NCBI GenBank assembly: GCA_021775835.1
Contig: JAJFHC010000044.1
Span: forward strand, 1 to 14,360
Length of the DNA stretch: 14,360 nucleotides
From: Hyphomicrobiales bacterium
GTDB lineage: Bacteria; Pseudomonadota; Alphaproteobacteria; Rhizobiales; JAJFHC01
Direction: 5' to 3'
Positions 1-6,671 of this stretch are shown piece after piece (position 1 is the stretch's first letter; the number at the start of each line of letters is the position of its first letter). Both the position numbers and the translations under genes were made by a program. A model generated the notes under the pieces. That model was not told the DNA's origin. It saw only the letters and a program-made list of their open reading frames with translations, and searched no databases.

Positions 1-1
1 A

Positions 2-1300
2 CTCGTTCAAGACGCGGAAGTGCTCAGCCAGAGTGAATTGCTGTCCAGGCAACAGGCTGCATGGCAGCGTCAGCGTCTCTATGTTTCCGAGAATTCAGAA
101 TTCTATCAAAACCTCTGGACTGGTCGAAATCCGCCGGCCAATCTTCGTGATTTGCCGGACCTTCCCCTGTCTTCGAAGGCTCAATTGAGAATTTCGCAGG
201 CCGGTCATTCGCCATTCGGCGACTACCTTGCGTCTGACCGGGCGACCGTGTCGCGATTGCACCGGACGTCCGGCACGACCGGCCAAGCCATGAATCTGGC
301 CATGTCGGCAAGAGATTGCGACATAACGGAAACCGTCGGTGGCCGCAGTCAACGCGCGGCGGGACTGACTGCCGAACACACCGTGGTGCACTGCCTCAAT
401 TATCAGATGTGGATGGGTGGGGTGACCGATCACCTCACGCTAGAGCGGACCGGTGCCACGGTCGTGCCTTTCGGTGTCGGCGGCACCGAGCTTCTGATCC
501 GCACAATCCTGGAAACAGGTATTGACGCCATTTCGTGTACTCCATCGTATCCCGCGGTTCTGGAACGTGTGCTGGTCGACCGGTTTGAGGGCATGACGCC
601 CCGTGACCTTGGGCTGAAGCTTGGATTGTTCGGCGGTGAAGCCGGGCTAGACGATCCTCAGTTGCGTGACCGGATCAAACAGACGTGGGGCCTTGATCCG
701 CGCAACGCTAACTACGGGGTGTCCGATGTGTTCTCAAATTTTGCAGCCCAGTGCGTACACGACACACGGCTGCACTTTCTGGCCGGCGACGTTCTCTATC
801 CGGAGCTGATCACGCCTGAAACGGGCACCCCCCTGGTTATTGAAACCGGCCAGGAGGGGGAACTTGTGCTCACTCATCTCGCGCGGGATTGCCAACCTCT
901 GGTGCGCTTTCGCACCGGGGACATCATCGCCGTTGACGATACTGACCCTTGTGTTTGTGGCCGCACGGGAATGCGGTTCAGGGTTGTGGGGCGTAGCGAC
1001 GACATGGTTGTGGTCAGAGGTCTTAACATCTTTCCGACAATGGTTGCCGCAGTCATTGCCGGGTTTCCGGATCTGTCCGGCGACTACCGCGTTGTCCTGG
1101 ACCAGAAGCCGCCTTACGATCATCTGCCGGTTCACGTGGAACTGGCCACGGGAGCCTCAATTGTCGATGGTTTCGGTGAGGCGGTTGAATCTGCGGTCAA
1201 GCAGAAACTGGGGGCGAGCGCCAAGGTGACTGTTCTGCCGGCGGGCAGTTTCGCTCTGACCGAGGGGAAAACCAAACGCGTGGTGAGGACATACGAATGA
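2..1300 (+). CDS. Phenylacetate-CoA ligase family (PaaK-like) acyl/aryl-CoA ligase, 5' end probably outside the window
   Basis: Member of the ANL adenylate-forming superfamily, which activates a carboxylic acid with ATP and transfers it to CoA in the cytoplasm. Numbering from a GTG at 20, the P-loop-like RTSGTTG lies at residues 82-88, followed by YGVSD, the PLVRFRTGD hinge region, then GRSDDMVVVRGLNIFP and a C-terminal GKTKR lysine, in PaaK order and at about PaaK length (roughly 430 aa). The GTG at 20 has no spaced ribosome site, and the frame is open to the left edge (LVQDAEVLSQSEL). That run resembles the conserved N-terminus of PaaK proteins, so the true start is probably upstream. The stop overlaps the next ATG (ATGA at 1297-1300), which suggests translational coupling with the enoyl-CoA hydratase. 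The acid substrate cannot be read from the sequence; phenylacetate, another aromatic acid or an aliphatic acid are all possible. Confidence 0.88.
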   Translation, partial: LVQDAEVLSQSELLSRQQAAWQRQRLYVSENSEFYQNLWTGRNPPANLRDLPDLPLSSKAQLRISQAGHSPFGDYLASDRATVSRLHRTSGTTGQAMNLAMSARDCDITETVGGRSQRAAGLTAEHTVVHCLNYQMWMGGVTDHLTLERTGATVVPFGVGGTELLIRTILETGIDAISCTPSYPAVLERVLVDRFEGMTPRDLGLKLGLFGGEAGLDDPQLRDRIKQTWGLDPRNANYGVSDVFSNFAAQCVHDTRLHFLAGDVLYPELITPETGTPLVIETGQEGELVLTHLARDCQPLVRFRTGDIIAVDDTDPCVCGRTGMRFRVVGRSDDMVVVRGLNIFPTMVAAVIAGFPDLSGDYRVVLDQKPPYDHLPVHVELATGASIVDGFGEAVESAVKQKLGASAKVTVLPAGSFALTEGKTKRVVRTYE

Positions 1301-2058
1301 GCCAATTTCAGTATGAGACCGTTCTGAGTTCGATCGACGACAGCGGGGTTCGAACCATATCGCTCAACCGCCCGGGCAGTCTCAATGCCATGAACCTGAC
1401 GTTGATCGAAGATGTGGCCCGCGCCTTCAATGATGCCAACGCGGACCAGGCGACCAGGGCGATCATCTTCACGGGCCAGGGCCGGGCATTTTGTGCAGGC
1501 GACGACCGGCACGAGCATGTGCACCCGGTGAACGAAGGTGAAGCCCGTGCGCTTGTCGACGCGATCCAGCAGGCAACCCATGCGATCGTGTTCGGTGCCA
1601 AGCCGGTAGTGGGCGCGATTAACGGTTGGGCCGTGGGGGGCGGCTTTGAATGGGCCATCAATTGTGATTTTCCGATCTGGGCCGAAAGCGCCAAGGGTTT
1701 TTTCCCCGAAGTCTCCCTTAACCTGTTCGTGACTGGTGCCGTGACGTCTCTGCTGCCGTCGCTGGTGGGGCTGAACAAGGCCCGGGAAATGCTGATGCTG
1801 GGCGAACGCTATGACGCGCGTGCGCTCGAGGAAATCGGTGTCGCTTGGCGGGTCGTAAACGACGACGCATTGCTGGTAGAGGCCAACGGAGTTGCCGCGC
1901 GGCTCGCCCAATTGCCGCCTCTGTCGGTCCGTGCCATGAAACGGGTCCTGAACCAGAGCGCGGTAAACGACATCAACCGAGCACTTCAGCTTGAAACCGA
2001 AGCGACGATTGCCGGTTTTCTCGATCCGGAGACGACTCGATTGTTGAAGGACTTTTGA
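1297..2058 (+). CDS. Enoyl-CoA hydratase/isomerase (crotonase) family protein
   Basis: A 253-aa crotonase-fold enzyme acting on enoyl-CoA thioesters. The two oxyanion-hole segments are visible: RAFCAGDDR at 63-71 and GWAVGGGFEWA at 110-120. The two catalytic acids of true hydratases also appear to be present, Glu138 in FFPEVSL and Glu164 in AREMLMLGE, at the positions of Glu144 and Glu164 in rat mitochondrial hydratase. This favours a hydratase or dehydratase over a dehalogenase or naphthoate-synthase type. The start ATG overlaps the ligase stop by 4 nt, so the ligase-made CoA ester or a product of it is a natural substrate. No thiolase or dehydrogenase is next to it, so the rest of the pathway must be upstream or elsewhere. 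An antisense frame on the other strand is its shadow. Confidence 0.9.
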   Translation: MSQFQYETVLSSIDDSGVRTISLNRPGSLNAMNLTLIEDVARAFNDANADQATRAIIFTGQGRAFCAGDDRHEHVHPVNEGEARALVDAIQQATHAIVFGAKPVVGAINGWAVGGGFEWAINCDFPIWAESAKGFFPEVSLNLFVTGAVTSLLPSLVGLNKAREMLMLGERYDARALEEIGVAWRVVNDDALLVEANGVAARLAQLPPLSVRAMKRVLNQSAVNDINRALQLETEATIAGFLDPETTRLLKDF

Positions 2059-2079
2059 TCCAAGCGGCAAGCTTGATTG

Positions 2080-2110
2080 GCAATTCAACTACGATGAATT
2101 GCGGTTTTAA
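2080..2110 (+). terminator. Weak intrinsic terminator candidate after the crotonase gene
   Basis: Stem GCAATTCA / TGAATTGC (2080-2087 and 2095-2102, 8 bp, 7-nt loop) followed by CGGTTTT. It lies 22 nt after the crotonase stop on the same strand. The stem is AT-rich and the T run is short, so efficiency may be low. Confidence 0.4.
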
Positions 2111-2122
2111 GGGAATCCGTTT

Positions 2123-2139
2123 CCCGGCCGCGCGCCGGG
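2123..2139. repeat. GC-rich inverted repeat in the convergent gap
   Basis: CCCGGC (2123-2128) and GCCGGG (2134-2139) with a 5-nt loop, inside the 2059-2255 gap between two convergent genes. No T run follows on either strand. It could limit read-through or be chance GC-rich pairing. The rest of that gap shows no supported gene. Confidence 0.3.
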
Positions 2140-2255
2140 GCCTACTCGCCTGAACAGCCGTCTGAAGCGACCGTGATTGGACCCCGGCGCAAGGTCCGGA
2201 ACGGTGAGGCCATGACGTTGGCTACGGTTTGGAAACCCGCAGGTTGCGTTTGCTG

Positions 2256-3434
2256 TTAACGGATCACCGGGACGTCCCGTGCGGCGCGGCGCGTCAGCAG
2301 TTCGCAACCGTCTTCTGTGATCACCACGTTTTCCTCATGAACCAGCATTTTGCCGTCGCCATAAGCCATGCCCGGTTCGATGGTCATGACCATGCCGGGA
2401 ACCAGCATGGTCTGGTCGCCGAGCCGGTTCGACGGCGGTTCCGTCAGTTGCATACCCAGACCGTGGCCGAGGCGTCCGACGTTGAGGTCCGTCGATCCGG
2501 CGTCTTCGAGGACACGGGCCATTGTCGTGAAAAGGTCCTCGGACGTAATGCCGGGGCGGGCTGCAGCGATGCCGGCTTCAGTGGCCTGCCAGACGGCTTC
2601 GTGCACTCTCGCCAGATCGTCGTCCACATGGCCGAACGCGAAATTGCGGTCGAAGTCACATGAATATCCATCGTAGATTGCCCCAAGGTCGATGAACAGG
2701 ACGTCGCCGTGCCCGAGAACCCTTTCGGTCGGGCCGACGATGATCTGGTCGTAACCGCCGTGACCGGAGCAAACGGCCATGAACGGGATGGCATCGACGC
2801 CGCGCTCGGTGAGTTCAAGGCGGAATTCACGGCTGATGTCATGTTCGGATTGTCCCAGCGCGAGGCGGTCCGGGAGGGCTTGATAACCGTCGCTGGCGAC
2901 GCCGCAGATGTACCGGATCTTCTCGATCTCGGCGGCCGACTTGACCATGCGCATTGCCCAGATAGCAGGCGAGCCGTCGACGAACTCCAGGCCTGATATG
3001 CCGTTCCGGATACGATCGAAATCGGCGATCGGCATGCGGATGACGGATTCGCGCCCCATCTCCCAACCGACTCGTCCGAAACGCCGGGGCACGCCTTCGA
3101 GAACTGAGGTGACCAGCGATACCCCGTCATCCTCCGGTTGTGGCGCGGGCCAGGTGCGGATGTCGGCAATCCAGGTGCGGGCAAAGCCCGGTCCGCCAAT
3201 TTCAGGCACGACCGCGACAGGCGCACCCTCGCGCGGCAGGATGACGAACCACGGTCTGGTCGGGCTTTCCCAGAACTGGGATGCAAAACCTGAAAAATAC
3301 CTCACGTTGTGAGGTGACGATACCACCAGCGCGTCGAGCTCCTGATCGACCATTATGCTCTGGGCCCGTGTCAGGCGCTGTTCGTATTCTGTTGTGGCGA
3401 AACCGCGGGCCGGCGCCAGTCGATTTTCAGTCAT
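2256..3434 (-). CDS. M24 family metallopeptidase (Xaa-Pro aminopeptidase/creatinase type)
   Basis: A 392-aa cytoplasmic pita-bread-fold enzyme. The N-terminal domain (about 1-160) contains NVRYFSGF, typical of the creatinase/prolidase N-domain. The C-terminal domain carries all five expected dinuclear metal ligands: Asp249 and Asp260 in FIDLGAIYDGYSCDFDR, His324 in GRLGHGLGMQ, Glu353 in TIEPGMAYG and Glu367 in VHEENVV. Family members cleave Xaa-Pro peptides or hydrolyse small amidino or amide compounds (creatinase, ectoine hydrolase DoeA), and motif reading cannot separate these. It is about the usual length for bacterial aminopeptidase P-like proteins of the short class. It stands alone on the minus strand, convergent to the crotonase gene and with no transporter or co-substrate gene beside it. 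The ribosome site before the ATG is weak. Family confidence is high, substrate unknown. Confidence 0.9.
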   Translation of the reverse strand: MTENRLAPARGFATTEYEQRLTRAQSIMVDQELDALVVSSPHNVRYFSGFASQFWESPTRPWFVILPREGAPVAVVPEIGGPGFARTWIADIRTWPAPQPEDDGVSLVTSVLEGVPRRFGRVGWEMGRESVIRMPIADFDRIRNGISGLEFVDGSPAIWAMRMVKSAAEIEKIRYICGVASDGYQALPDRLALGQSEHDISREFRLELTERGVDAIPFMAVCSGHGGYDQIIVGPTERVLGHGDVLFIDLGAIYDGYSCDFDRNFAFGHVDDDLARVHEAVWQATEAGIAAARPGITSEDLFTTMARVLEDAGSTDLNVGRLGHGLGMQLTEPPSNRLGDQTMLVPGMVMTIEPGMAYGDGKMLVHEENVVITEDGCELLTRRAARDVPVIR

Positions 3435-3471
3435 GATGTGGAGAGCCGTTTTCGTTGTTGTTTATGATCCC

Positions 3472-3501
3472 AGTATGACCAGAGCAGGCCGCTGCTTTCA
3501 A
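3472..3501 (-). promoter_or_regulatory. Possible promoter of the M24 peptidase gene
   Basis: On the minus strand TTGAAA (3501-3496) and CATACT (3477-3472) are separated by 18 nt, about 38 nt before the start codon. The match to the housekeeping consensus is moderate and was read by eye only. Confidence 0.28.
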
Positions 3502-3538
3502 GCAGACATTGTAACCAGACACTGAGGCGCAAAAACAG

Positions 3539-3567
3539 TTGCCCGAATCCGCGAACAGGGCAATACT
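3539..3567 (+). promoter_or_regulatory. Possible promoter of the 24-codon ORF transcript
   Basis: TTGCCC (3539-3544), a 17-nt spacer and AATACT (3562-3567) precede the small ORF, giving a predicted leader of roughly 30 nt. Each box matches the consensus partly. The downstream intrinsic terminator, which faces the same way, independently requires a promoter somewhere in this gap. Confidence 0.4.
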
Positions 3568-3586
3568 CATTGTATGTTCAACTATT

Positions 3587-3601
3587 GAAAGGAGGTGATC
3601 C
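3587..3601 (+). promoter_or_regulatory. Near-maximal Shine-Dalgarno sequence of the small ORF
   Basis: GAAAGGAGGTGATCC is a 15-nt uninterrupted match to the complement of the bacterial 16S rRNA 3' tail, ending 1 nt before the ATG at 3603. Chromosomal ribosome sites usually match 4-7 nt. The spacing from GGAGG to ATG is normal (7 nt). Confidence 0.8.
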
Positions 3602-3602
3602 A

Positions 3603-3677
3603 ATGTCTCATGAGAATTCGGTTCTGTCGAAGGACTTTGGATATAGTGCAGGTCTAACGGAGAAAACTTCGTTCTAG
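3603..3677 (+). CDS. Predicted 24-aa small protein, unrecognised
   Basis: ATG at 3603, 24 sense codons, TAG at 3675-3677. The peptide begins MSHENSV, has KDFGYS in the middle and ends GLTEKTSF. It has no cysteine, no hydrophobic stretch for a membrane helix, and roughly balanced charge (two Lys, one His, two Glu, one Asp). The case for translation rests on the exceptional ribosome site directly before it, a promoter-like pair upstream and an intrinsic terminator 61 nt after the stop. No other + strand gene lies between the M24 start and that terminator, so the unit is self-contained. I recognise no family: the PqqA Glu/Tyr pattern and mycofactocin-type endings are absent, and no radical-SAM or peptidase-transporter maturation genes flank it. 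It could be a small functional protein, a leader whose translation regulates the RNA, or a dual-function RNA. Confidence 0.6.
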   Translation: MSHENSVLSKDFGYSAGLTEKTSF

Positions 3678-3688
3678 CCGCCTATCAC

Positions 3689-3714
3689 CTTCGGTCCGGA
3701 CGATCCGGCCGAAG
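3689..3714 (+). ncRNA. Hairpin in the 3' part of the small ORF transcript
   Basis: CTTCGG (3689-3694) pairs with CCGAAG (3709-3714), and CCGGA (3696-3700) with TCCGG (3704-3708), leaving one bulged T and a 3-nt loop: 11 bp in all. It sits between the stop codon and the terminator hairpin. It is flanked by ATCACCT (3684-3690, sharing two bases with the stem) and CACCTC (3715-3720), both complementary to the ribosome site upstream. Confidence 0.55.
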
Positions 3715-3737
3715 CACCTCGACAAACCATCTCATGG

Positions 3738-3763
3738 AGGGCCGCAGCAATGCGGCCCTTTTT
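3738..3763 (+). terminator. Strong intrinsic terminator of the small ORF transcript
   Basis: AGGGCCGC (3738-3745), a 6-nt loop, GCGGCCCT (3752-3759), then a run of five T (3759-3763). The T run is only on the + side, so it ends + strand RNA. The only + strand gene-like object upstream since the crotonase is the 24-codon ORF. Confidence 0.85.
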
Positions 3764-3799
3764 GATTCTGTGGTACGCATTCGAACTTTAATGCGCATG

Positions 3800-4339
3800 T
3801 CACCGGGACAAATCGAAGGCTTCTTCAAGCGCTTTGGAACAGTCTCCGTCGGGCTTTGAGATCATGATCGTGCGCAATTCCCGCGAGAATTCGGCGCCAC
3901 GCTGAGTAATTGAGAAGTGGAACGAGATCAGGGTATCGCGGTGGCGCGACGGCAATAGTGTTTTGTCGGAGCGGAGTTGCTCGGTCACGGGGCCGCCGGT
4001 GATGTGGTAACCGGTAACCCGCCAACCATTGCGGACCGTGCCGACTGCCGATCCCGGTGTTCCAAAAAATCTTGCCGTGATGTGAGTTGGTTCATTACCG
4101 GAGGCCGGCGTCTTGCCGGCACAGATCAGACCTTTCCCTTGAACCGCTGTGAAGCGAACTTCTCCCGCTGCCTGGCCATATTCTGGTTGGCAGCCCATGT
4201 ACCTTGGCGTGCTACGCTGAGTATGTGCGTAGGCTTCGTAGGCGTCGACCGCGCACTCGGCGGTTGCTGCCGGACTCTGGTTTGCACCCAAACTGGCCAT
4301 CGCCAATGCAAGCCAAACCATTTTTTTGGAAATCCTCAT
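3800..4339 (-). CDS. Secreted protein of unknown function (179 aa)
   Basis: The start chosen is the ATG at 4339 because AGGAGG lies 9 nt before it on the minus strand; a start further upstream at 4378 would add 13 residues that break the signal peptide layout. MRISKK, a hydrophobic core (MVWLALAMASLGA) and an AATA-E cleavage site near residue 27 form a Sec signal peptide. The mature part has four cysteines (29, 50, 73, 167), enough for two disulfides in the periplasm, and no further membrane segment. I do not recognise the domain. It lies 109 nt downstream of the glutathione transferase gene on the same strand and converges on the small ORF terminator. An exported soluble protein is well supported; its role is unknown. 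Confidence 0.75.
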   Translation of the reverse strand: MRISKKMVWLALAMASLGANQSPAATAECAVDAYEAYAHTQRSTPRYMGCQPEYGQAAGEVRFTAVQGKGLICAGKTPASGNEPTHITARFFGTPGSAVGTVRNGWRVTGYHITGGPVTEQLRSDKTLLPSRHRDTLISFHFSITQRGAEFSRELRTIMISKPDGDCSKALEEAFDLSR

Positions 4340-4448
4340 CAGGCCAACCCTCCTGCAATTGCGACCGCCGCCCTTCACTCTGGACTCTGGCGCTCAACGC
4401 AGGAGACGATACCCGAATGTGCGGGCAAGGCAGCTAAAATCACCGTGT

Positions 4449-5090
4449 TCAAGAGGCCTTCTCATTTGTTTCCCCCGGGAACGCCGTTGCCGAAACGGAC
4501 GGGCAATCCTGCATGGCCGCAAGCCAGGTGGCCAATGCGGGAACTTCCAAAAGCAACCGGGCGCCGGTGGGCACGGTGTTCAGGTAGGTCAGCATCGGCA
4601 GCGCCCAGAAGTCGGGCAGGCATATGCTGTCTGCGACAAAATAGGGACCGGTCATCAAGCCATCCAGAACCTGCAATACCTTGCGGGCTTCCTCAATCGC
4701 TTCAGGGGTAGGGGCATCGACCTCATCGTTTTCGTGTTCTTCCACGTAGATGCCCCAAACGAGTGCCCGAAACCCGTAGTTGTCGAGCACCCGCATGATC
4801 TGTACGCCACGAGCAAGCGTCGCTGCCTCTTCCGGCATCAAGGTTGTACGCGGGGTGAGGTGGGTCAGGTATCGCACGATGGCGTCGGTCTCAAACAGTC
4901 GCGTGCCGTTGTGCTCCAAGGCGGGTATCCGTTTGAACGGATGAAGCTTGCGATAGAATGCCGGAGGCCCTTCGTCTGCAAATATGTCGACCTCGATAAA
5001 CTCATGCGTGATGTCCAGCCGATGCAGCACAAGCCTGACGATGCGGGTGTAAACGCTGTAGGGTGCGCCATACAGTTTCATGTTGCTCAT
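4449..5090 (-). CDS. Glutathione S-transferase family protein
   Basis: 213 aa from the ATG at 5090, which has GGGGAG 7 nt before it; an upstream TTG at 5105 lies inside that ribosome site and is rejected. The N-terminal thioredoxin-like domain (about 4-80) shows the active-site-side run YGAPYSVYTRIVRL, the cis-proline in RIPAL (Pro56) and the glutathione gamma-glutamyl-binding FETDAIVRYL (Glu67, Thr68). The all-helical C-terminal domain follows, with YFVADSICLPDFWALP matching the folding motif around Asp160. The likely nucleophile-stabilising residue is a Ser or Tyr at 11-14, but the class cannot be fixed by eye. It is a cytoplasmic enzyme conjugating or reducing electrophiles. It is divergent from the acetyltransferase/EamA pair across a 153-nt gap. 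Confidence 0.88.
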   Translation of the reverse strand: MSNMKLYGAPYSVYTRIVRLVLHRLDITHEFIEVDIFADEGPPAFYRKLHPFKRIPALEHNGTRLFETDAIVRYLTHLTPRTTLMPEEAATLARGVQIMRVLDNYGFRALVWGIYVEEHENDEVDAPTPEAIEEARKVLQVLDGLMTGPYFVADSICLPDFWALPMLTYLNTVPTGARLLLEVPALATWLAAMQDCPSVSATAFPGETNEKAS

Positions 5091-5206
5091 CCGTGATCTC
5101 CCCAATTTCCGTTTTTGCCCGATGGGGGCGTCGGTTGGAAATCAAAAGTGGCATGCGGTCGTGATGGCCGATTGGTTCTATCTCGATCCGTCATGGTGTG
5201 GCATTG

Positions 5207-5218
5207 AACATACATGTT
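5207..5218. promoter_or_regulatory. Short inverted repeat in the divergent GST/GNAT gap
   Basis: AACAT-AC-ATGTT, 26 nt before the acetyltransferase ATG. It could be an operator in the shared regulatory region, but it is short and may be chance. I see no convincing -35/-10 pair in the gap. Confidence 0.2.
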
Positions 5219-5243
5219 TGGAGAAACAGGAGACAGGCCAACC

Positions 5244-5690
5244 ATGGCGAACATCGAACTGACCGGCCCGCGCGATGACCTGAAGCAGGGCTGGCGGCAG
5301 CTCTATAATGGTTACGCGACGTTCTACAAACGTGAAATGACAGATGATATTGCCGAAAACGTATGGCGCTGGCTCAACGATCCGACCCACGAGGTGAACG
5401 GCATCATTGCTCTTGCCGACGGCAAGCCGGCGGGCCTTGCTCATTTTCGCCGGATGCCAAGTCCGTTGCGTGGCGAGGACGTGGGGTTTCTTGACGATCT
5501 TTTTGTCAATCCGGAACTGCGCGGCATGGGGATCGCCCAGGCTCTCTTCGAGCAGTTGCGTGAAGAGGCAAAAGCGCGTAACTGGGCGCTGGTGCGCTGG
5601 TTGACCGCGGACGACAATTACCGGGCCCGTGGGCTTTACGATACGCTTTCCAAAAAGACCCTGTGGAACACCTATGAGATGGTGATTTGA
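5244..5690 (+). CDS. GNAT family N-acetyltransferase
   Basis: 148 aa from the ATG at 5244, which has GGAGA about 10 nt upstream; an in-frame ATG at 5214 lies before that ribosome site and is not used. GNAT motif A is clear: DVGFLDDLFVNPELRGMGIA, with the acetyl-CoA pyrophosphate-binding R-G-x-G-x-A at 93-98. Motif B (DNYRARGLYDTL, Asn125 and Tyr132) follows and the usual short C-terminal strand ends the protein. It transfers an acetyl group from acetyl-CoA to an amine in the cytoplasm; the substrate is unknown. The stop codon overlaps the TTG of the EamA permease by 4 nt, so the two are probably co-translated. An amino compound acetylated by this protein and exported by its partner would fit, as inference only. 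Confidence 0.88.
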   Translation: MANIELTGPRDDLKQGWRQLYNGYATFYKREMTDDIAENVWRWLNDPTHEVNGIIALADGKPAGLAHFRRMPSPLRGEDVGFLDDLFVNPELRGMGIAQALFEQLREEAKARNWALVRWLTADDNYRARGLYDTLSKKTLWNTYEMVI

Positions 5691-6583
5691 ACCGCAGCCG
5701 GGGGATTGAACTGTCGCTGGTCGTTGCAATCGGCGTTTTCTGGGGGCTGAACTGGCCGGCAGTGAAGTTCATCCTCGGCGAGATACCCCCCTGGACGTTC
5801 CGTGGGTTTGCCTTTTTTGTCGGCGCGATTGCTCTTGGCTGTCTGGCTTATGTCAGGGGCGAGAAACTGAAGCCTGAAAAGGGTGAGTACTGGCCCCTTG
5901 CTATCGCTGGTCTCCTGACGATTTTCGGGTTCAATGTGCAAACAGCCCTGGGCCAGTTGCTGACGGAAACCTCACGGGCTGCGATCATCGCTTTTACCAT
6001 GCCTTTGTGGGCCGCCTTGTTTTCCGTGCTGTACCTGGGGGAGAGATTGACCGTCCTCAAGCTGGCGTCCCTGGCCGTCGGCATGCTCGGGCTGGCGGTT
6101 CTCGTGTCCGAAGGTTTCGAGTCGTTCCTGCAGGCGCCGCTTGGCGGCATATTCATGCTGGGCGCGGCGATTTCGTGGGCGGCCGGTACGGTTGCGCTTA
6201 AGGCCCGGGAGTGGTCGATGCCGCCGATCTCCCGGGCGGCATGGCTTGTGGGGTTTTCCGCACCGCCGACCATACTGGTGGCGCTTCTTTTCGAGCAACC
6301 GCTGTCGGTGTCGGATGTTTCAGGGCCGGTCATCCTGGTCCTGATCTACCACATCGTGTTCCCCATGGTTGTCTGTTATGGGGCCTGGGTCATCCTGGTC
6401 GGGCGCATGACTGCTTCCTCGGCGGCGATCGGGACCCTGCTGATACCAATAGTGGGCGTGTTGTCGGCCGGTTATTTTCTGGGCGACGCCATGACCTGGC
6501 AAAAGCTTACCGCCCTTGCTCTGGTGCTGTGTTCGATTGCCCTGACCTTTGTCGAAGGAAGCCGCACCGGCGCTGCGAGGTAG
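5687..6583 (+). CDS. EamA/DMT superfamily transporter (10 TM)
   Basis: 298 aa with two EamA repeats. The first covers about residues 8-143 (FWGLNWPAVKFIL, then FTMPLWAALFSVLYLGERLT, the typical end of the first repeat). The second covers about 152-288 and ends with IGTLLIPIVGVLSAGYFLGDAMTW. About ten hydrophobic segments can be counted, and the length is standard. The start is a TTG at 5687 overlapping the acetyltransferase TGA (TTGA), with a GAGATGGTG run upstream. The non-ATG start is supported by coupling and by the N-terminal signature beginning immediately. Members are inner-membrane exporters or permeases of amino acids and metabolites; the substrate is not predictable. No strong terminator follows, and the deaminase gene starts 88 nt later. 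Confidence 0.9.
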   Translation: MNRSRGIELSLVVAIGVFWGLNWPAVKFILGEIPPWTFRGFAFFVGAIALGCLAYVRGEKLKPEKGEYWPLAIAGLLTIFGFNVQTALGQLLTETSRAAIIAFTMPLWAALFSVLYLGERLTVLKLASLAVGMLGLAVLVSEGFESFLQAPLGGIFMLGAAISWAAGTVALKAREWSMPPISRAAWLVGFSAPPTILVALLFEQPLSVSDVSGPVILVLIYHIVFPMVVCYGAWVILVGRMTASSAAIGTLLIPIVGVLSAGYFLGDAMTWQKLTALALVLCSIALTFVEGSRTGAAR

Positions 6584-6671
6584 CCGCGCTTGATTCTGTC
6601 GACCAGTCTTCGGGAGGCTGTGATAATGTGATGACCGAAGAACTTGAATTTGTGGTCAGGAGTTTTTTGGT

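Noticed and set aside
1132..2088. 318-codon open frame on the minus strand
   Set aside because: It lies fully antisense to the crotonase gene and the end of the ligase, whose motifs are intact. The predicted protein is low-complexity and resembles nothing known.
3603..3763. Reading the small ORF plus hairpins as a classic attenuator
   Set aside because: Attenuators control a downstream gene on the same strand, but the next gene is on the minus strand and the next + gene starts at 5244. The peptide also has no run of a single amino acid.
4326..5096. 256-codon + strand frame over the GST gene
   Set aside because: Antisense shadow of a clear glutathione transferase, with no recognisable domain or ribosome site.
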